Below, in pieces: positions 44,161-52,448 of a stretch of DNA of 57,023 bases. The position numbers and the translations under genes are program-made. Location: contig JACRDQ010000035.1 in the NCBI GenBank assembly GCA_016218545.1, positions 1-57,023 on the forward strand, given 5' to 3'. Source of the DNA: Elusimicrobiota bacterium. Its GTDB lineage: Bacteria; Elusimicrobiota; Elusimicrobia; UBA1565; UBA9628. Each line of letters starts with the position of its first letter. Position 1 is the stretch's first letter. The notes beneath the pieces are model-generated. The model searched no databases and was not told the origin of the DNA. It saw only the letters and a list, made by a program, of their open reading frames with translations.

Positions 44161-45165
44161 ATGCCGACAAACGCTCCGAGAGCTTCTTTCCTGGCCGCGG
44201 TCCTGCTCTGCGCAGCCCGAGCCGGAGCCTCCGAGTTCGATTTCCTGCCCAAGGAGCCCGGAGCCGCCGTCGCGGTCGTAGAAAAGGCGAACGCCGCCAC
44301 CCAGCACGGCCTTTCCAGCAAGGCTGCCGCGGTCTACAACGCCTCGCTCCAGAGGTTCGTCGACGCCCTGCTCTCCCAGAAGGTCTTCAAGCCTTTGCGC
44401 GGGGCGAGGGCTGCGGGGTATTTCAGGGCGGACGATAGCCGCGGCCCGGCAGGCGAGCCGGTGCCGGGGTTCGGGTTCCTGCGCTACTATCCGTTCCACA
44501 AGGACAGGAAGTCCGGCAAAACCGTGTCCTGGCAGCATACGAACGACGAGGTCTCGGTGAGGTTCAACAACCCCTACGGCGACCTTCCGGTCTTCACCAA
44601 CACCGGGAAGGTCAAGGCCTTCTTCGCCCCCGAGCCGACCGGCGTCTTGGGCGGTTATCCGACCTTCAAGACCGACCAGGACAACGAGATCATCGTCCTC
44701 AGCCGGGGCGGCAAGCTCCCCTGGCTCGCCTTCACCCAGGAGGACTACATCCGGTATTGGATCGAGCACTGGGAGAAGCAGGCGGCCGAGAGCCCCATGG
44801 ACCCGCTCGCTCCTGAGATCGTCAAGGCGCATAAGGCCGCCCTGGCACGCATGAGCCCTGAGGAGAGGAAGCTGCAGGCCCGCCACGGCGGCCAGAGCGA
44901 TGATTTCAGGGAACCGACGCTCTCGAGGCCGGACTCTAAGGAGGGCAGACTTCTGGTCAAGGCCGACCCAGCTTGGTTCGACCAGAAGCTGCCGAGAGAG
45001 TCGGTCCAGCTCGCAACGCTGCGCTTCTGGTATTTCGACGCCATCGACCTGAAGAAGCCTGGGCCGGCCGAGGACGGCCGCGTGAGCGCCCTTCGGGCCT
45101 ACGACACCCTGCATCAGTCGGATTGGAAGGCCATCGCCGAGTCCTTGCTGGGCCCGGCGGAATAA
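44161..45165 (+). CDS. Exported protein of unknown family
   Basis: A 334-residue protein with a signal peptide (SFLAAVLLCAARAGAS). It has an aromatic-rich core (FGFLRYYPFHKD, GVLGGYPTFKTDQDNEIIVLSRGGKLPWLAF, DYIRYWIEHWEKQ) and a C-terminal RFWYFDAIDLKKPG. I recognise no family; similar proteins seem to be lineage-specific. AAGGTG lies 7 nt before the ATG. A TATCAT box at about 44113 preceded by TGT, an extended -10, may be its promoter. The gap to the OmpA-family gene is 10 nt, so the two form an operon. Confidence 0.65.
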   Translation: MPTNAPRASFLAAVLLCAARAGASEFDFLPKEPGAAVAVVEKANAATQHGLSSKAAAVYNASLQRFVDALLSQKVFKPLRGARAAGYFRADDSRGPAGEPVPGFGFLRYYPFHKDRKSGKTVSWQHTNDEVSVRFNNPYGDLPVFTNTGKVKAFFAPEPTGVLGGYPTFKTDQDNEIIVLSRGGKLPWLAFTQEDYIRYWIEHWEKQAAESPMDPLAPEIVKAHKAALARMSPEERKLQARHGGQSDDFREPTLSRPDSKEGRLLVKADPAWFDQKLPRESVQLATLRFWYFDAIDLKKPGPAEDGRVSALRAYDTLHQSDWKAIAESLLGPAE

Positions 45166-45175
45166 GGAGAGAGAG

Positions 45176-45994
45176 ATGAAGACGACTTCGACGCTGCTGG
45201 CCGGCTTGCTGCTCTTGAGCGCCGGTCTCTGCTCCGCCGCCGACAAGAAAGGCTGCAAAGGGGATTCCCTGTTCACCCGCATGCCCGGCACCTTCGTCAA
45301 GGACTGCCGGGAGGGAGCGTTCGACAACCAGGCCTTCCACTGCGGCCCCGGCAAGCCTCAGGCCATCGAGGGCCGCCACCTGATGACCCGCTACGAGGCC
45401 GAGCCCAAGGCCCAGGCCTTCACCGGCGTGCAGGTGCAGCGCAACCACGAGACCGCAGCCGCGGACCTCGGAGCCAAGAAGGTCTTCTCGGACGCCCGCT
45501 ATTCCTGCTACAGGCTCGCGAAGGACGGCAAGGAGTTCTTCGCCGAAGTGGACTCGGCCTGGAACCGCGGCTACGTCATCCGGATCGTGGAAAAGTCCGG
45601 CATGAAGCAGGAGGTCGCAGGCAACAGCGACATCTTCCTCAAGACGATCCGGGAGACCGGCCACGCGGCCGTCTACGGCATCCAGTTCGACACCAACAGG
45701 GCCGAGCTCAAGCCCGAGTCCGCCCCGGCGCTCGAGGAGATCGTGAAGCTCATGTCCGCGGACCCTGAGCTGAAGATCCACGTGGTGGGCCACACCGACA
45801 ACGTGGGCGCGATGGCCGACAATATGGCCCTCTCCCAGGCGCGGGCCGCGGCCGTGGTCAAGGCCCTGTCCGGCCGCGGGGTGGAGGCGGCCAGGATGAA
45901 GCCCTCCGGCGTCGCCTCCTTGGTGCCCGTGGCCGCCAACCGCAGCGAGTCCGGCCGGGCCAGGAACCGCCGGGTCGAGCTGGTGGAGCAGTAG
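45176..45994 (+). CDS. OmpA-family protein
   Basis: A 272-residue outer-membrane or periplasmic protein. A signal peptide ends near residue 21 (GLCSAAD). The N-terminal domain starts CKGDSLFTRMPGTFVKDC, a pattern I recall from OmpA-family lipoproteins and surface proteins. The C-terminal OmpA domain (~165-272) has YGIQFDTNRAELKPES, VVGHTDNVG, NMALSQARAAAVVKAL and NRSESGRARNRRVELV, the peptidoglycan-binding signature with its Asp and Arg. AGGAGAGAG precedes the start. It probably links the envelope to peptidoglycan. Confidence 0.9.
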   Translation: MKTTSTLLAGLLLLSAGLCSAADKKGCKGDSLFTRMPGTFVKDCREGAFDNQAFHCGPGKPQAIEGRHLMTRYEAEPKAQAFTGVQVQRNHETAAADLGAKKVFSDARYSCYRLAKDGKEFFAEVDSAWNRGYVIRIVEKSGMKQEVAGNSDIFLKTIRETGHAAVYGIQFDTNRAELKPESAPALEEIVKLMSADPELKIHVVGHTDNVGAMADNMALSQARAAAVVKALSGRGVEAARMKPSGVASLVPVAANRSESGRARNRRVELVEQ

Positions 45995-45995
45995 C

Positions 45996-47456
45996 CTAGC
46001 CGCGCCAGGTCAGCACGGTCCGGCGCTCGCAGTACTCTTCCATGGCGTAGCGCACCCCCTCGCGTCCGAGGCCGGAATCCTTGACCCCGCCGTAGGGCAT
46101 GGGATCGGCGCGGTAGGTCGGGATCTCGTTGAGGAGCACGGCTCCGACCTCCAGCCCCATGGCCGCCTGCCGAGAGAGCCTGACGGAGTCCGTGAAGACC
46201 CCGGCCTGGAGCCCGTAACGGGAAGAGTTCACCCGGGCCAGGGCTTCTTCGAAATCGTCGTATTCGTCGAGGACCGCGACCGGGCCGAAGACCTCCTCGC
46301 AGGCCGCGGGGCTCTCGGGCCGCACCTTGGAGAGCACCGTGGGGGAGATCAGGTTGCCCTTCCGCGCGCCTCCCGCCAGGACCTTGGCTCCCTTGCGCTT
46401 GGCCTCCTCGATCCAGGACATCACGCGGTCAGCGGCCCCGGCGTCGATGAGCGGGCCCACGGAGACCGACCTGTCGGCGGGGTCGCCCACGCCCAGCTTG
46501 GCGGTCTCGGCCAGCAGAAGCTTGCTGAACCTGGCGGAGACGGACCGTTGGACGAAGATCCGCTGGACCGAGATGCAGACCTGTCCGGCGTAGCCGAAGG
46601 CGCCGGCCGCGCACCTGGCGGCCGCGCGCTCGAGTTCCGCGTCCGAGTGGACCACGACCGCGGCGTTGCCGCCCAACTCGAGGCAGACCTTCTTGCCCAC
46701 GGCGCGGCCCTGGAGCATCCAGCCTACCGCCGCGCTCCCGGTGAACGAAAGGGTGGCCATGCGGCGGTCCGCCACCGCGGCTCCGGCCGCGTCGTTGGAA
46801 CAGCTCACGACCTGAAGGGCCGCGAGAGGCCACGCCTCGCGTTTGTCCGCCGTCTCCTCCGCGGCTTCGGCGAAGACCTGCGCCAGGACCGCGGCGGGGC
46901 CGGGCGCCTGCGGCGCGGGCTTGACGAGGACCGGAGCGCCCACGGCCAGGGCTGGAGCGACCTTGTGGGCCACGAGGTTCAGCGGGAAATTGAAGGGCGT
47001 GATGGCCAGGACCGGTCCGCGGGGCACCCAGAAGGAGACCGCGGGCTCGAAGGCGCGCCCCGCGGGGTCCGCGTCCAGCGGGACGACCTCGCCTCCGAAG
47101 CGCTTGGCCTCCTCGGCCGCCCCGGTGAAGGTCGTGACCGCGCGCGAGACCTCGGCGTCGGCGAGGGTCGCGGGCTTGCCGGCTTCGGCCACCATGAGCT
47201 CCACGAACTCGGCCCGCCGGGCCTCGATGCCCCGGGCCATGGCCTGGAGGAGGCGTGAACGGACGTGGCGGCTCAAAGCCCGGGTCTTGGGGAAGGCTTC
47301 GGCCGCCGCGGCCACGGCGCGAGCCATCTGTTCCGCGGAGGCCTCGTCGACCAGGGCCGCGCGCCGTCCGGTGTACGGGGAGCGGATCTCGCGCACGTCC
47401 AAGGACTCGCGCCAAGCGCCGTCAAGCCAGAGCCGATGCCGCCGTTCCTTGGTCAT
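45996..47456 (-). CDS. Aldehyde dehydrogenase (NAD(P)-dependent)
   Basis: A 486-residue ALDH. Catalytic Cys is in GQVCIS and the general base Glu in LELGGN; the cofactor region LSFTGSAAVG and the GVKDSGLGREG tail are present. The N-terminus WLDGAWRESLD is typical. It ends the operon with the aminotransferase (ATGA overlap), so it probably oxidises the semialdehyde made by that enzyme. Succinate, glutarate or aminoadipate semialdehyde are possible substrates; sequence alone does not decide. Confidence 0.92.
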   Translation of the reverse strand: MTKERRHRLWLDGAWRESLDVREIRSPYTGRRAALVDEASAEQMARAVAAAAEAFPKTRALSRHVRSRLLQAMARGIEARRAEFVELMVAEAGKPATLADAEVSRAVTTFTGAAEEAKRFGGEVVPLDADPAGRAFEPAVSFWVPRGPVLAITPFNFPLNLVAHKVAPALAVGAPVLVKPAPQAPGPAAVLAQVFAEAAEETADKREAWPLAALQVVSCSNDAAGAAVADRRMATLSFTGSAAVGWMLQGRAVGKKVCLELGGNAAVVVHSDAELERAAARCAAGAFGYAGQVCISVQRIFVQRSVSARFSKLLLAETAKLGVGDPADRSVSVGPLIDAGAADRVMSWIEEAKRKGAKVLAGGARKGNLISPTVLSKVRPESPAACEEVFGPVAVLDEYDDFEEALARVNSSRYGLQAGVFTDSVRLSRQAAMGLEVGAVLLNEIPTYRADPMPYGGVKDSGLGREGVRYAMEEYCERRTVLTWRG

Positions 47457-48793
47457 GGTTTCACCGCCCCGAGCGTCGCCAGACCCGCCTCCAGCACGTC
47501 GAGCCCCTCATCGAGCTGTTCCCGCGTGATGGCCAGAGGAGGGAGGAGCCGGATGACGTTGCCGTAGGTGCCGGCCGTGAGCACGATGAGGCCGTGCTCC
47601 CAGCAGTGCTTCGCGACCCGGCCCGCCGCCTCGCGCCAAGGCTCCTTCGTGGCCCGGTCGGTCACGAACTCGACGGCCCGCATGGGCCCCAGCCCGCGGG
47701 CGTCGCCCACGCAGGGGAAGCGCCGGCTCCAGTCCGCCATCCTGGCCTCGATGATCTTCCCGAGGGCCTTGGCGTGCTCGAGCAGGGAGCCGTCCTTGAA
47801 CATCTTCAGCACGGCCAGGGCCGAGGCGCAGGCCACGGGATTGCCTCCGTAGGTCCCGCCCACGCCGCCCTCGATCGGCGCGTCCATGACGTCGGCCCGG
47901 CCGACCACGGCCGCGATGGGCAGGCCGCCGCCCAATCCCTTGGCCAGGGTCATGAGGTCCGGCGCGATGCCGGCGGCCTCGCAGGCGAAAAGCTCGCCGG
48001 TGCGGCCGAAGCCGCTCTGGACCTCATCAGCCACCAGCACGATCCCATGCTCGGTGCAGTACTCCCTGAGCCGGCGGAGGAACGCCGCCGGCGCGGGCAC
48101 GAACCCCCCCTCGCCGAGCACGGGCTCGATGATCACGGCGGCCACGCTGTCGGGCCCCACCTGGGCGGCCAGCAGGTCCTCGAACCGGCGGAAGCACTCG
48201 GCCGAGACCCGCTCGGGGTCGCTCGAGCCCGGCCACCGGTAAGCGTAGGGGAAGGCCGCCCGGTAGACCTCGGGGCAGAACGGGGCGAAGCCCAGCTTGT
48301 AGGGCTTGGCCTTGGAAGTCAGCGTCATCGCCATGTAGGTGCGGCCGTGGAACCCGTGGTCGAAGCATACCACGGCCTGTCTGCCCGTGAAGGCCCGGGC
48401 GATCTTGACCGCGTTCTCCACGGCCTCGGCCCCGCTGTTGACCAGGAGGGCCTTCTTGGCGTGCTTTCCGGGGACCGCCTCGCAGAGCTTCTCCGCCAGC
48501 TCGACGTAGCCCTCGTAGGGCGTGACGTTGAAGCCGGCGTGCAGGCAGCGCTCGGCCGCCCCCACGGCGGCCTTGACCACCTCCGGCGCGGCGTGTCCCA
48601 CGTTGACCACCCCGATGCCGGCCGCGAAGTCGAGGAAGATGTTGCCGTCCACGTCCTCGATCACCGCGCCCTTGGCGCGGGCGAGGAAGACCGGGGTGGA
48701 GTGGAAGGGCCCGCGGGCCACGGCCTTGGCGCGCCGTTCCATCAGCTTCTTGCTCTTGGGTCCCGGGATGGCGGTCTTGAGCTTGATCGTCAT
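47453..48793 (-). CDS. Class III omega-aminotransferase (GabT-like)
   Basis: A 446-residue PLP enzyme that moves an omega-amino group to 2-oxoglutarate. Seen: DFAAGIGVVNVGHAAPEV, NSGAEAVENAVKIARAFTGR, FDHGFHGRT, DEVQSGFGRTG and the PLP Lys in TLAKGLGGGLP. GGAGG lies 6 nt before the ATG. The stop overlaps the ALDH start (ATGA). A 4-aminobutyrate, 5-aminovalerate or lysine-omega role fits; the saccharopine-type gene nearby hints at lysine breakdown. Confidence 0.92.
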   Translation of the reverse strand: MTIKLKTAIPGPKSKKLMERRAKAVARGPFHSTPVFLARAKGAVIEDVDGNIFLDFAAGIGVVNVGHAAPEVVKAAVGAAERCLHAGFNVTPYEGYVELAEKLCEAVPGKHAKKALLVNSGAEAVENAVKIARAFTGRQAVVCFDHGFHGRTYMAMTLTSKAKPYKLGFAPFCPEVYRAAFPYAYRWPGSSDPERVSAECFRRFEDLLAAQVGPDSVAAVIIEPVLGEGGFVPAPAAFLRRLREYCTEHGIVLVADEVQSGFGRTGELFACEAAGIAPDLMTLAKGLGGGLPIAAVVGRADVMDAPIEGGVGGTYGGNPVACASALAVLKMFKDGSLLEHAKALGKIIEARMADWSRRFPCVGDARGLGPMRAVEFVTDRATKEPWREAAGRVAKHCWEHGLIVLTAGTYGNVIRLLPPLAITREQLDEGLDVLEAGLATLGAVKP

Positions 48794-48873
48794 GGCTTGC
48801 CTCCCACGACCTCGGCATCTTCCATCCCCTCACCAGGTTCGGTCATGGTCGCGCTCCTCATGGTATCCCGTCC

Positions 48874-50340
48874 TCAGTACCAGCCGATAGGATTCTCGTC
48901 GAGATTGATGTTGACCTGCTTGGTCTCGAGGTACTCCTCGATGCCGTAGAGCCCGAGCTCCCGTCCCATGCCGCTGGCCTTGTACCCGCCCCAGGGAAGC
49001 TCGTTGAACGTGGGGTGGTAGGTGTTGACCCAGGTGATGCCCGCGCGCAGGCGGGAGATCACCCGCACGGCCCGGGTCACGTCCTTGGTCCAGACCGCGG
49101 CCGCCAGACCGTACTCCGTGTCATTGGCGATGGAAACGGCCTCGTCTTCCGAGTCGAACGGGATGACCGCGAGCACGGGGCCGAAGATCTCCTCCCTGGC
49201 GATGCGCATCGAGGGCTTGACCCGGTCGAAGATCGCGGGCTCCAGGAAGTGCCCTTTGGCGAAGGCGCGGCCCTTGGGCCTTTTCCCGCCGCAGAGGAGC
49301 TTGGCGCCCTCGTTCACGCCGATCTCGATGTAGGACTCGACCTTGTCGCGATGCGCGGCCGAGACCAGCGGCCCCATCTTCACCCCGGGCTCCAAGCCGT
49401 GGCCGAGCTTGATGCGGGGGATCTTCTTGAGCATGCCCTCGACCAGCCGGGCGTGGATGGAGCGCTCCACCAGGAGCCTGGACCCCGCGGAGCAGACCTC
49501 GCCCTGGTTGGCGAAAGCGCCGAAAAGCGCCCCGTCCACCGCGCACTCGAGGTCGGCGTCGGCGAACACGATGTTGGGGTTCTTGCCTCCGAGCTCGAGC
49601 GAGATCTTTTTGAGGTTGCCCGAGGCGGCGGTCATGACCTTGCGTCCGGTCACCGTCCCCCCCGTGAAGGCCACCTTGTCCACCTGGGGGCTCGCGGCCA
49701 GGGCCTCGCCCGGACCGGCCCCGGGGCCGGTCACGATGTTGACCACCCCGGCAGGGATGCCGGCCTCGCAGATGATGCGTCCCAGCTCGAGCGCGGTCAG
49801 GGGAGTGAGCTCCGAGGGCTTGAGCACCGCGGTGTTGCCCGCGGCCAGGGCGGGCGAGAGCTTCCAGGCCGCCATGAGGAGCGGGTAGTTCCAGGGGATG
49901 ATCTGTCCGCACACGCCCACGGGCTCGCGCACCACATAGCTGAGCGAGTTCGCGGGCACCTGCATGGTCTCGCCGTGGATCTTGGTGGCCAAGCCGCCGT
50001 AGAACTCGAAGCAGTCGGCCGCGTCGGCGACGTCGAACGCCGCCTCGGCCAAGGGCTTGCCGCAGTTGCGGGTCTCGAGCTCGGCGAGCCTCTTGGCATG
50101 GGCCCGGATGCCCTCGCCCACGCGGAAGAGGAGCTTCCCCCTGTCCTGCGCGGTGAGCTTGCGCCAGGGGCCGGCGTCGAACGCGGCGCGCGCCGCGTCG
50201 ACGGCGGCCTCGGCGTCCACCCGGCCCGCTTCCGGGACCTTGGCCAGGAGAGCGCCGTCGGCGGGGTCGCGGATCTCCCGGGTCTCGCCGGAGCGCGCCG
50301 GGACCCACTGGCCGTCGATGAGCATGCCGTATCTCTTCAT
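48874..50340 (-). CDS. Aldehyde dehydrogenase (BetB/GabD-like)
   Basis: A 488-residue ALDH with NYPLLMAAWKLSPALAAGN, FTGGTVTGRKV, LELGGKNPNIVF (Glu base), QGEVCSAGSRL (Cys nucleophile) and the tail YKASGMGRELG. It starts at ATG 50340 after AAGGAG; a TTG at 50379 is in frame but lies upstream of the ribosome binding site. It is a paralog of the ALDH at 45996. An 80-nt gap separates it from the aminotransferase, so it may be the first gene of that operon. Substrate unknown. Confidence 0.92.
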   Translation of the reverse strand: MKRYGMLIDGQWVPARSGETREIRDPADGALLAKVPEAGRVDAEAAVDAARAAFDAGPWRKLTAQDRGKLLFRVGEGIRAHAKRLAELETRNCGKPLAEAAFDVADAADCFEFYGGLATKIHGETMQVPANSLSYVVREPVGVCGQIIPWNYPLLMAAWKLSPALAAGNTAVLKPSELTPLTALELGRIICEAGIPAGVVNIVTGPGAGPGEALAASPQVDKVAFTGGTVTGRKVMTAASGNLKKISLELGGKNPNIVFADADLECAVDGALFGAFANQGEVCSAGSRLLVERSIHARLVEGMLKKIPRIKLGHGLEPGVKMGPLVSAAHRDKVESYIEIGVNEGAKLLCGGKRPKGRAFAKGHFLEPAIFDRVKPSMRIAREEIFGPVLAVIPFDSEDEAVSIANDTEYGLAAAVWTKDVTRAVRVISRLRAGITWVNTYHPTFNELPWGGYKASGMGRELGLYGIEEYLETKQVNINLDENPIGWY

Positions 50341-50386
50341 GGACTTGGTCTCCTTGAGGTCCGCTTTCCCTTGAACCAATCCTAGT

Positions 50387-50404
50387 TATAACCTATTTTA
50401 TCCT
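50387..50404. promoter_or_regulatory. Divergent promoter region between ALDH and saccharopine-type genes
   Basis: An AT-rich island holds TATCCT (50399-50404) on the plus strand. On the minus strand TATAAC and TAGGAT face the ALDH gene. The plus-strand box ends three bases before a 22-codon ORF (50408-50476) whose stop overlaps the next ATG. Confidence 0.35.
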
Positions 50405-50414
50405 GGGATGAAAC

Positions 50415-50472
50415 ATGAAGCGACGGCGCGTCCTCCTCGACGGCGCGTGGACCGAGGCCCGAAGGATCGGTC
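50415..50472 (+). pseudogene. Possible ALDH 5'-end remnant
   Basis: From an ATG at 50415 the frame reads MKRRRVLLDGAWTEARR, which matches 9 of 16 positions of the neighbouring ALDH start MKRYGMLIDGQWVPAR. The match stops before the saccharopine-type gene begins. It may be a relic of an inverted duplication, or chance. Confidence 0.3.
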
Positions 50473-51675
50473 ATGAGATACGTCGTCATCGGCGGCGCGG
50501 GAGCCATGGGCCGCATCACGGTCAAGGACCTGGTCGAGACCTGCCCCAAGGGCGATGAGATCGTGGTCGCGGACTACGATTTCGCCAAGGCCAAGGCCCT
50601 GGCCGCTTCCCACAAGAGCCGCAAGGTCCTCCCCGTGCGCGTGGACGTGAAGGACCGCGCCGAGGCGGCGCGGGCCCTGGCAGGAGCGACCGTGCTCCTC
50701 AACTGCGCGCCGTACCAGCTCAACCTCCATGTCATGGAGGTCTCCCTGGCCTTGAAGTGCCACTACGTGGACTTGGGCGGCCTCTTCCACATGACGCGCC
50801 GCCAGCTCGAGCTCCACGGCAGGTTCAAGAAGATCGGACGCACCGCGGTCATCGGCATGGGCGCGGCTCCCGGCATCACCAACATCATGGCCCGCCTTGG
50901 CGCGGACAAGCTCGACTCCGTGACCGAGGTCCACTGCAGGGTCGGCTCCATGGACAAGACCCGCTACGAGGGCGCGCCTGCCCTGCCGTTGTCCTACTCC
51001 TTGAAGACCATCCTCGAGGAGTTCTCCATGCGTCCGGCCGTCTTCACCAAGGGCAGGATGACCTTCGTGGACCCCATGTCGGGAGGCGAGCCCCACCGCT
51101 TCCCCTCGCCTATCGGCGTGCTCCGGCCCATGCACACCATCCACTCCGAAGTGGCCACCCTGCCTTACTCGTTCAGGGGCGTGCGCGAGGCGAGCTTCAA
51201 GATCGCCTTTGACCCCGAGTTCGCAGACCGCGTGCGCTTCCTGCGCGACCTCGGCATGGCGTCGCACGACGGCGTGGAAGTCCCCTCAGCGGACGCTCAT
51301 GGCGCCGTGAAAGTCGCGCCCATCGATGTCGCCGACAAGGTCGCCATGTCCCAGAAGCCGGCCAGGCAGGCAGGGCCCCTGCGTCAGTACGAGGTCGTGC
51401 GCACCGTGGTGAAAGGCAGGAAGAACGGCAAGAAAGCCACCTGCGTGGTGGACTGCCGCACAGCCGGCATGCCTTCCTGGGGGATCGGGCTCGACATCGA
51501 CACCGGCTCGCCGCCCGCGGTCGCGGCACAGATGCTCGCCGCGGGAGAGATCACGGAGCCCGGCGCCATCCCTCCCGAGAAAGCGGTCCCTCCAGAACCC
51601 TTCTTCAAGCGCTTGAAGCGCCGCGGGATGACGGTCAGGGTCTCGATGAAGTCCGGCTGGGGCTTCGCGGTCTAG
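50473..51675 (+). CDS. Saccharopine-dehydrogenase-like oxidoreductase
   Basis: A 400-residue protein. Residues 1-20 form a Rossmann fold (VVIGGAGAMGRITV). Later blocks are LNCAPYQLNLHVMEVSLALKCHYVDLGG and GMGAAPGITNIMARLGADKLDSVTEVHCRVG, the usual saccharopine dehydrogenase / homospermidine synthase core. Members act in lysine breakdown or synthesis via saccharopine or related Schiff-base reductions. AAGGA lies 6 nt upstream. The neighbours, an aminotransferase and two ALDHs, fit a lysine-type catabolic module. Confidence 0.87.
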   Translation: MRYVVIGGAGAMGRITVKDLVETCPKGDEIVVADYDFAKAKALAASHKSRKVLPVRVDVKDRAEAARALAGATVLLNCAPYQLNLHVMEVSLALKCHYVDLGGLFHMTRRQLELHGRFKKIGRTAVIGMGAAPGITNIMARLGADKLDSVTEVHCRVGSMDKTRYEGAPALPLSYSLKTILEEFSMRPAVFTKGRMTFVDPMSGGEPHRFPSPIGVLRPMHTIHSEVATLPYSFRGVREASFKIAFDPEFADRVRFLRDLGMASHDGVEVPSADAHGAVKVAPIDVADKVAMSQKPARQAGPLRQYEVVRTVVKGRKNGKKATCVVDCRTAGMPSWGIGLDIDTGSPPAVAAQMLAAGEITEPGAIPPEKAVPPEPFFKRLKRRGMTVRVSMKSGWGFAV

Positions 51676-51770
51676 TGTTGCGACCGGCGGCTTGCTGCCC
51701 TGACTTCACCGCGCCTTCAGCGCCATGCGCATCATATCCGTCTGACCGTCTTGGCCGGCCATGACGTCTG

Positions 51771-52448
51771 TCATGATCCCGCGTCACTCGCCAACGCGAA
51801 CGCTTCCTCCGGGTCCCCGGAGGCCGGCAGGCCGAGGCCGAAGGCGCGCAGGGCCGTGGCCACCTTGGAGCGGACCGCGGGCAGGAGCGCTCCGCTGGAG
51901 TTGAGCCGCCTGACGAAGGACGAGAACGCCGGCCTGCTCCCTCCCATGAGTTCGAGCTCGATCTCGAGCATCCGCACGACCTTTCGGCCGCGGCTGATGC
52001 CCGCCCGGTCGAAGGAGCACTCCGCCTTCACCCCGCCGGGGAGCCTCACCGGGACGACCGTCCTCCTGTTGAAGATGACGAACCTCTCCTCAAGACCCTC
52101 ATGGCCCGGGACCCGGCGGAGGAGTCTCCTGACCCTGGCCAAGGCTCCCCCCCTGGTCTTGAGGCGGCCCAACGGGAAGGTCTTCTCGCGCCGGTCAGCC
52201 ACGCCCCCCTTCAACCGGGTCATGCCCTTGAGCGTGAGCTCCCAGGACCCGGACGCGCGCCTGAGCCTGCAGGAGACCCTGCGGGAGCCGAAGAAGGAGC
52301 CCGGGGTGTCGAGATAGGAGTCCTTGATGAGGCTCGACCTCGTCCTGCCCAAGACAGCGCCCCGGGCGACAGCCTCCTCCCTGAACACGGCAAAGCCGCG
52401 CTCCGAACGGACCGACCACTTGGCCTCGACCTCGGCCTGGTCCCTCAC
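51771..52448 (-). CDS. CYTH-domain triphosphate-tunnel protein
   Basis: A 225-residue CYTH-fold protein. The hallmark ExExK is EVEAK at residues 6-10. Alternating Arg/Lys/Glu strands that line the tunnel follow (SCRLRRASGSWELTLKG, EERFVIFNRRTVVPV, MLEIELELMGG). Members hydrolyse triphosphates, make cAMP or act on inorganic polyphosphate. It overlaps the symporter stop (ATGA) and is second in that operon. The role here is unknown. Confidence 0.8.
   Translation of the reverse strand: MRDQAEVEAKWSVRSERGFAVFREEAVARGAVLGRTRSSLIKDSYLDTPGSFFGSRRVSCRLRRASGSWELTLKGMTRLKGGVADRREKTFPLGRLKTRGGALARVRRLLRRVPGHEGLEERFVIFNRRTVVPVRLPGGVKAECSFDRAGISRGRKVVRMLEIELELMGGSRPAFSSFVRRLNSSGALLPAVRSKVATALRAFGLGLPASGDPEEAFALASDAGS

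Noticed and set aside
50408..50476. 22-codon upstream ORF overlapping the saccharopine-type start
   Set aside because: It begins only three bases after the TATCCT box, has no ribosome binding site and no recognisable sequence. It may be chance; left unannotated.
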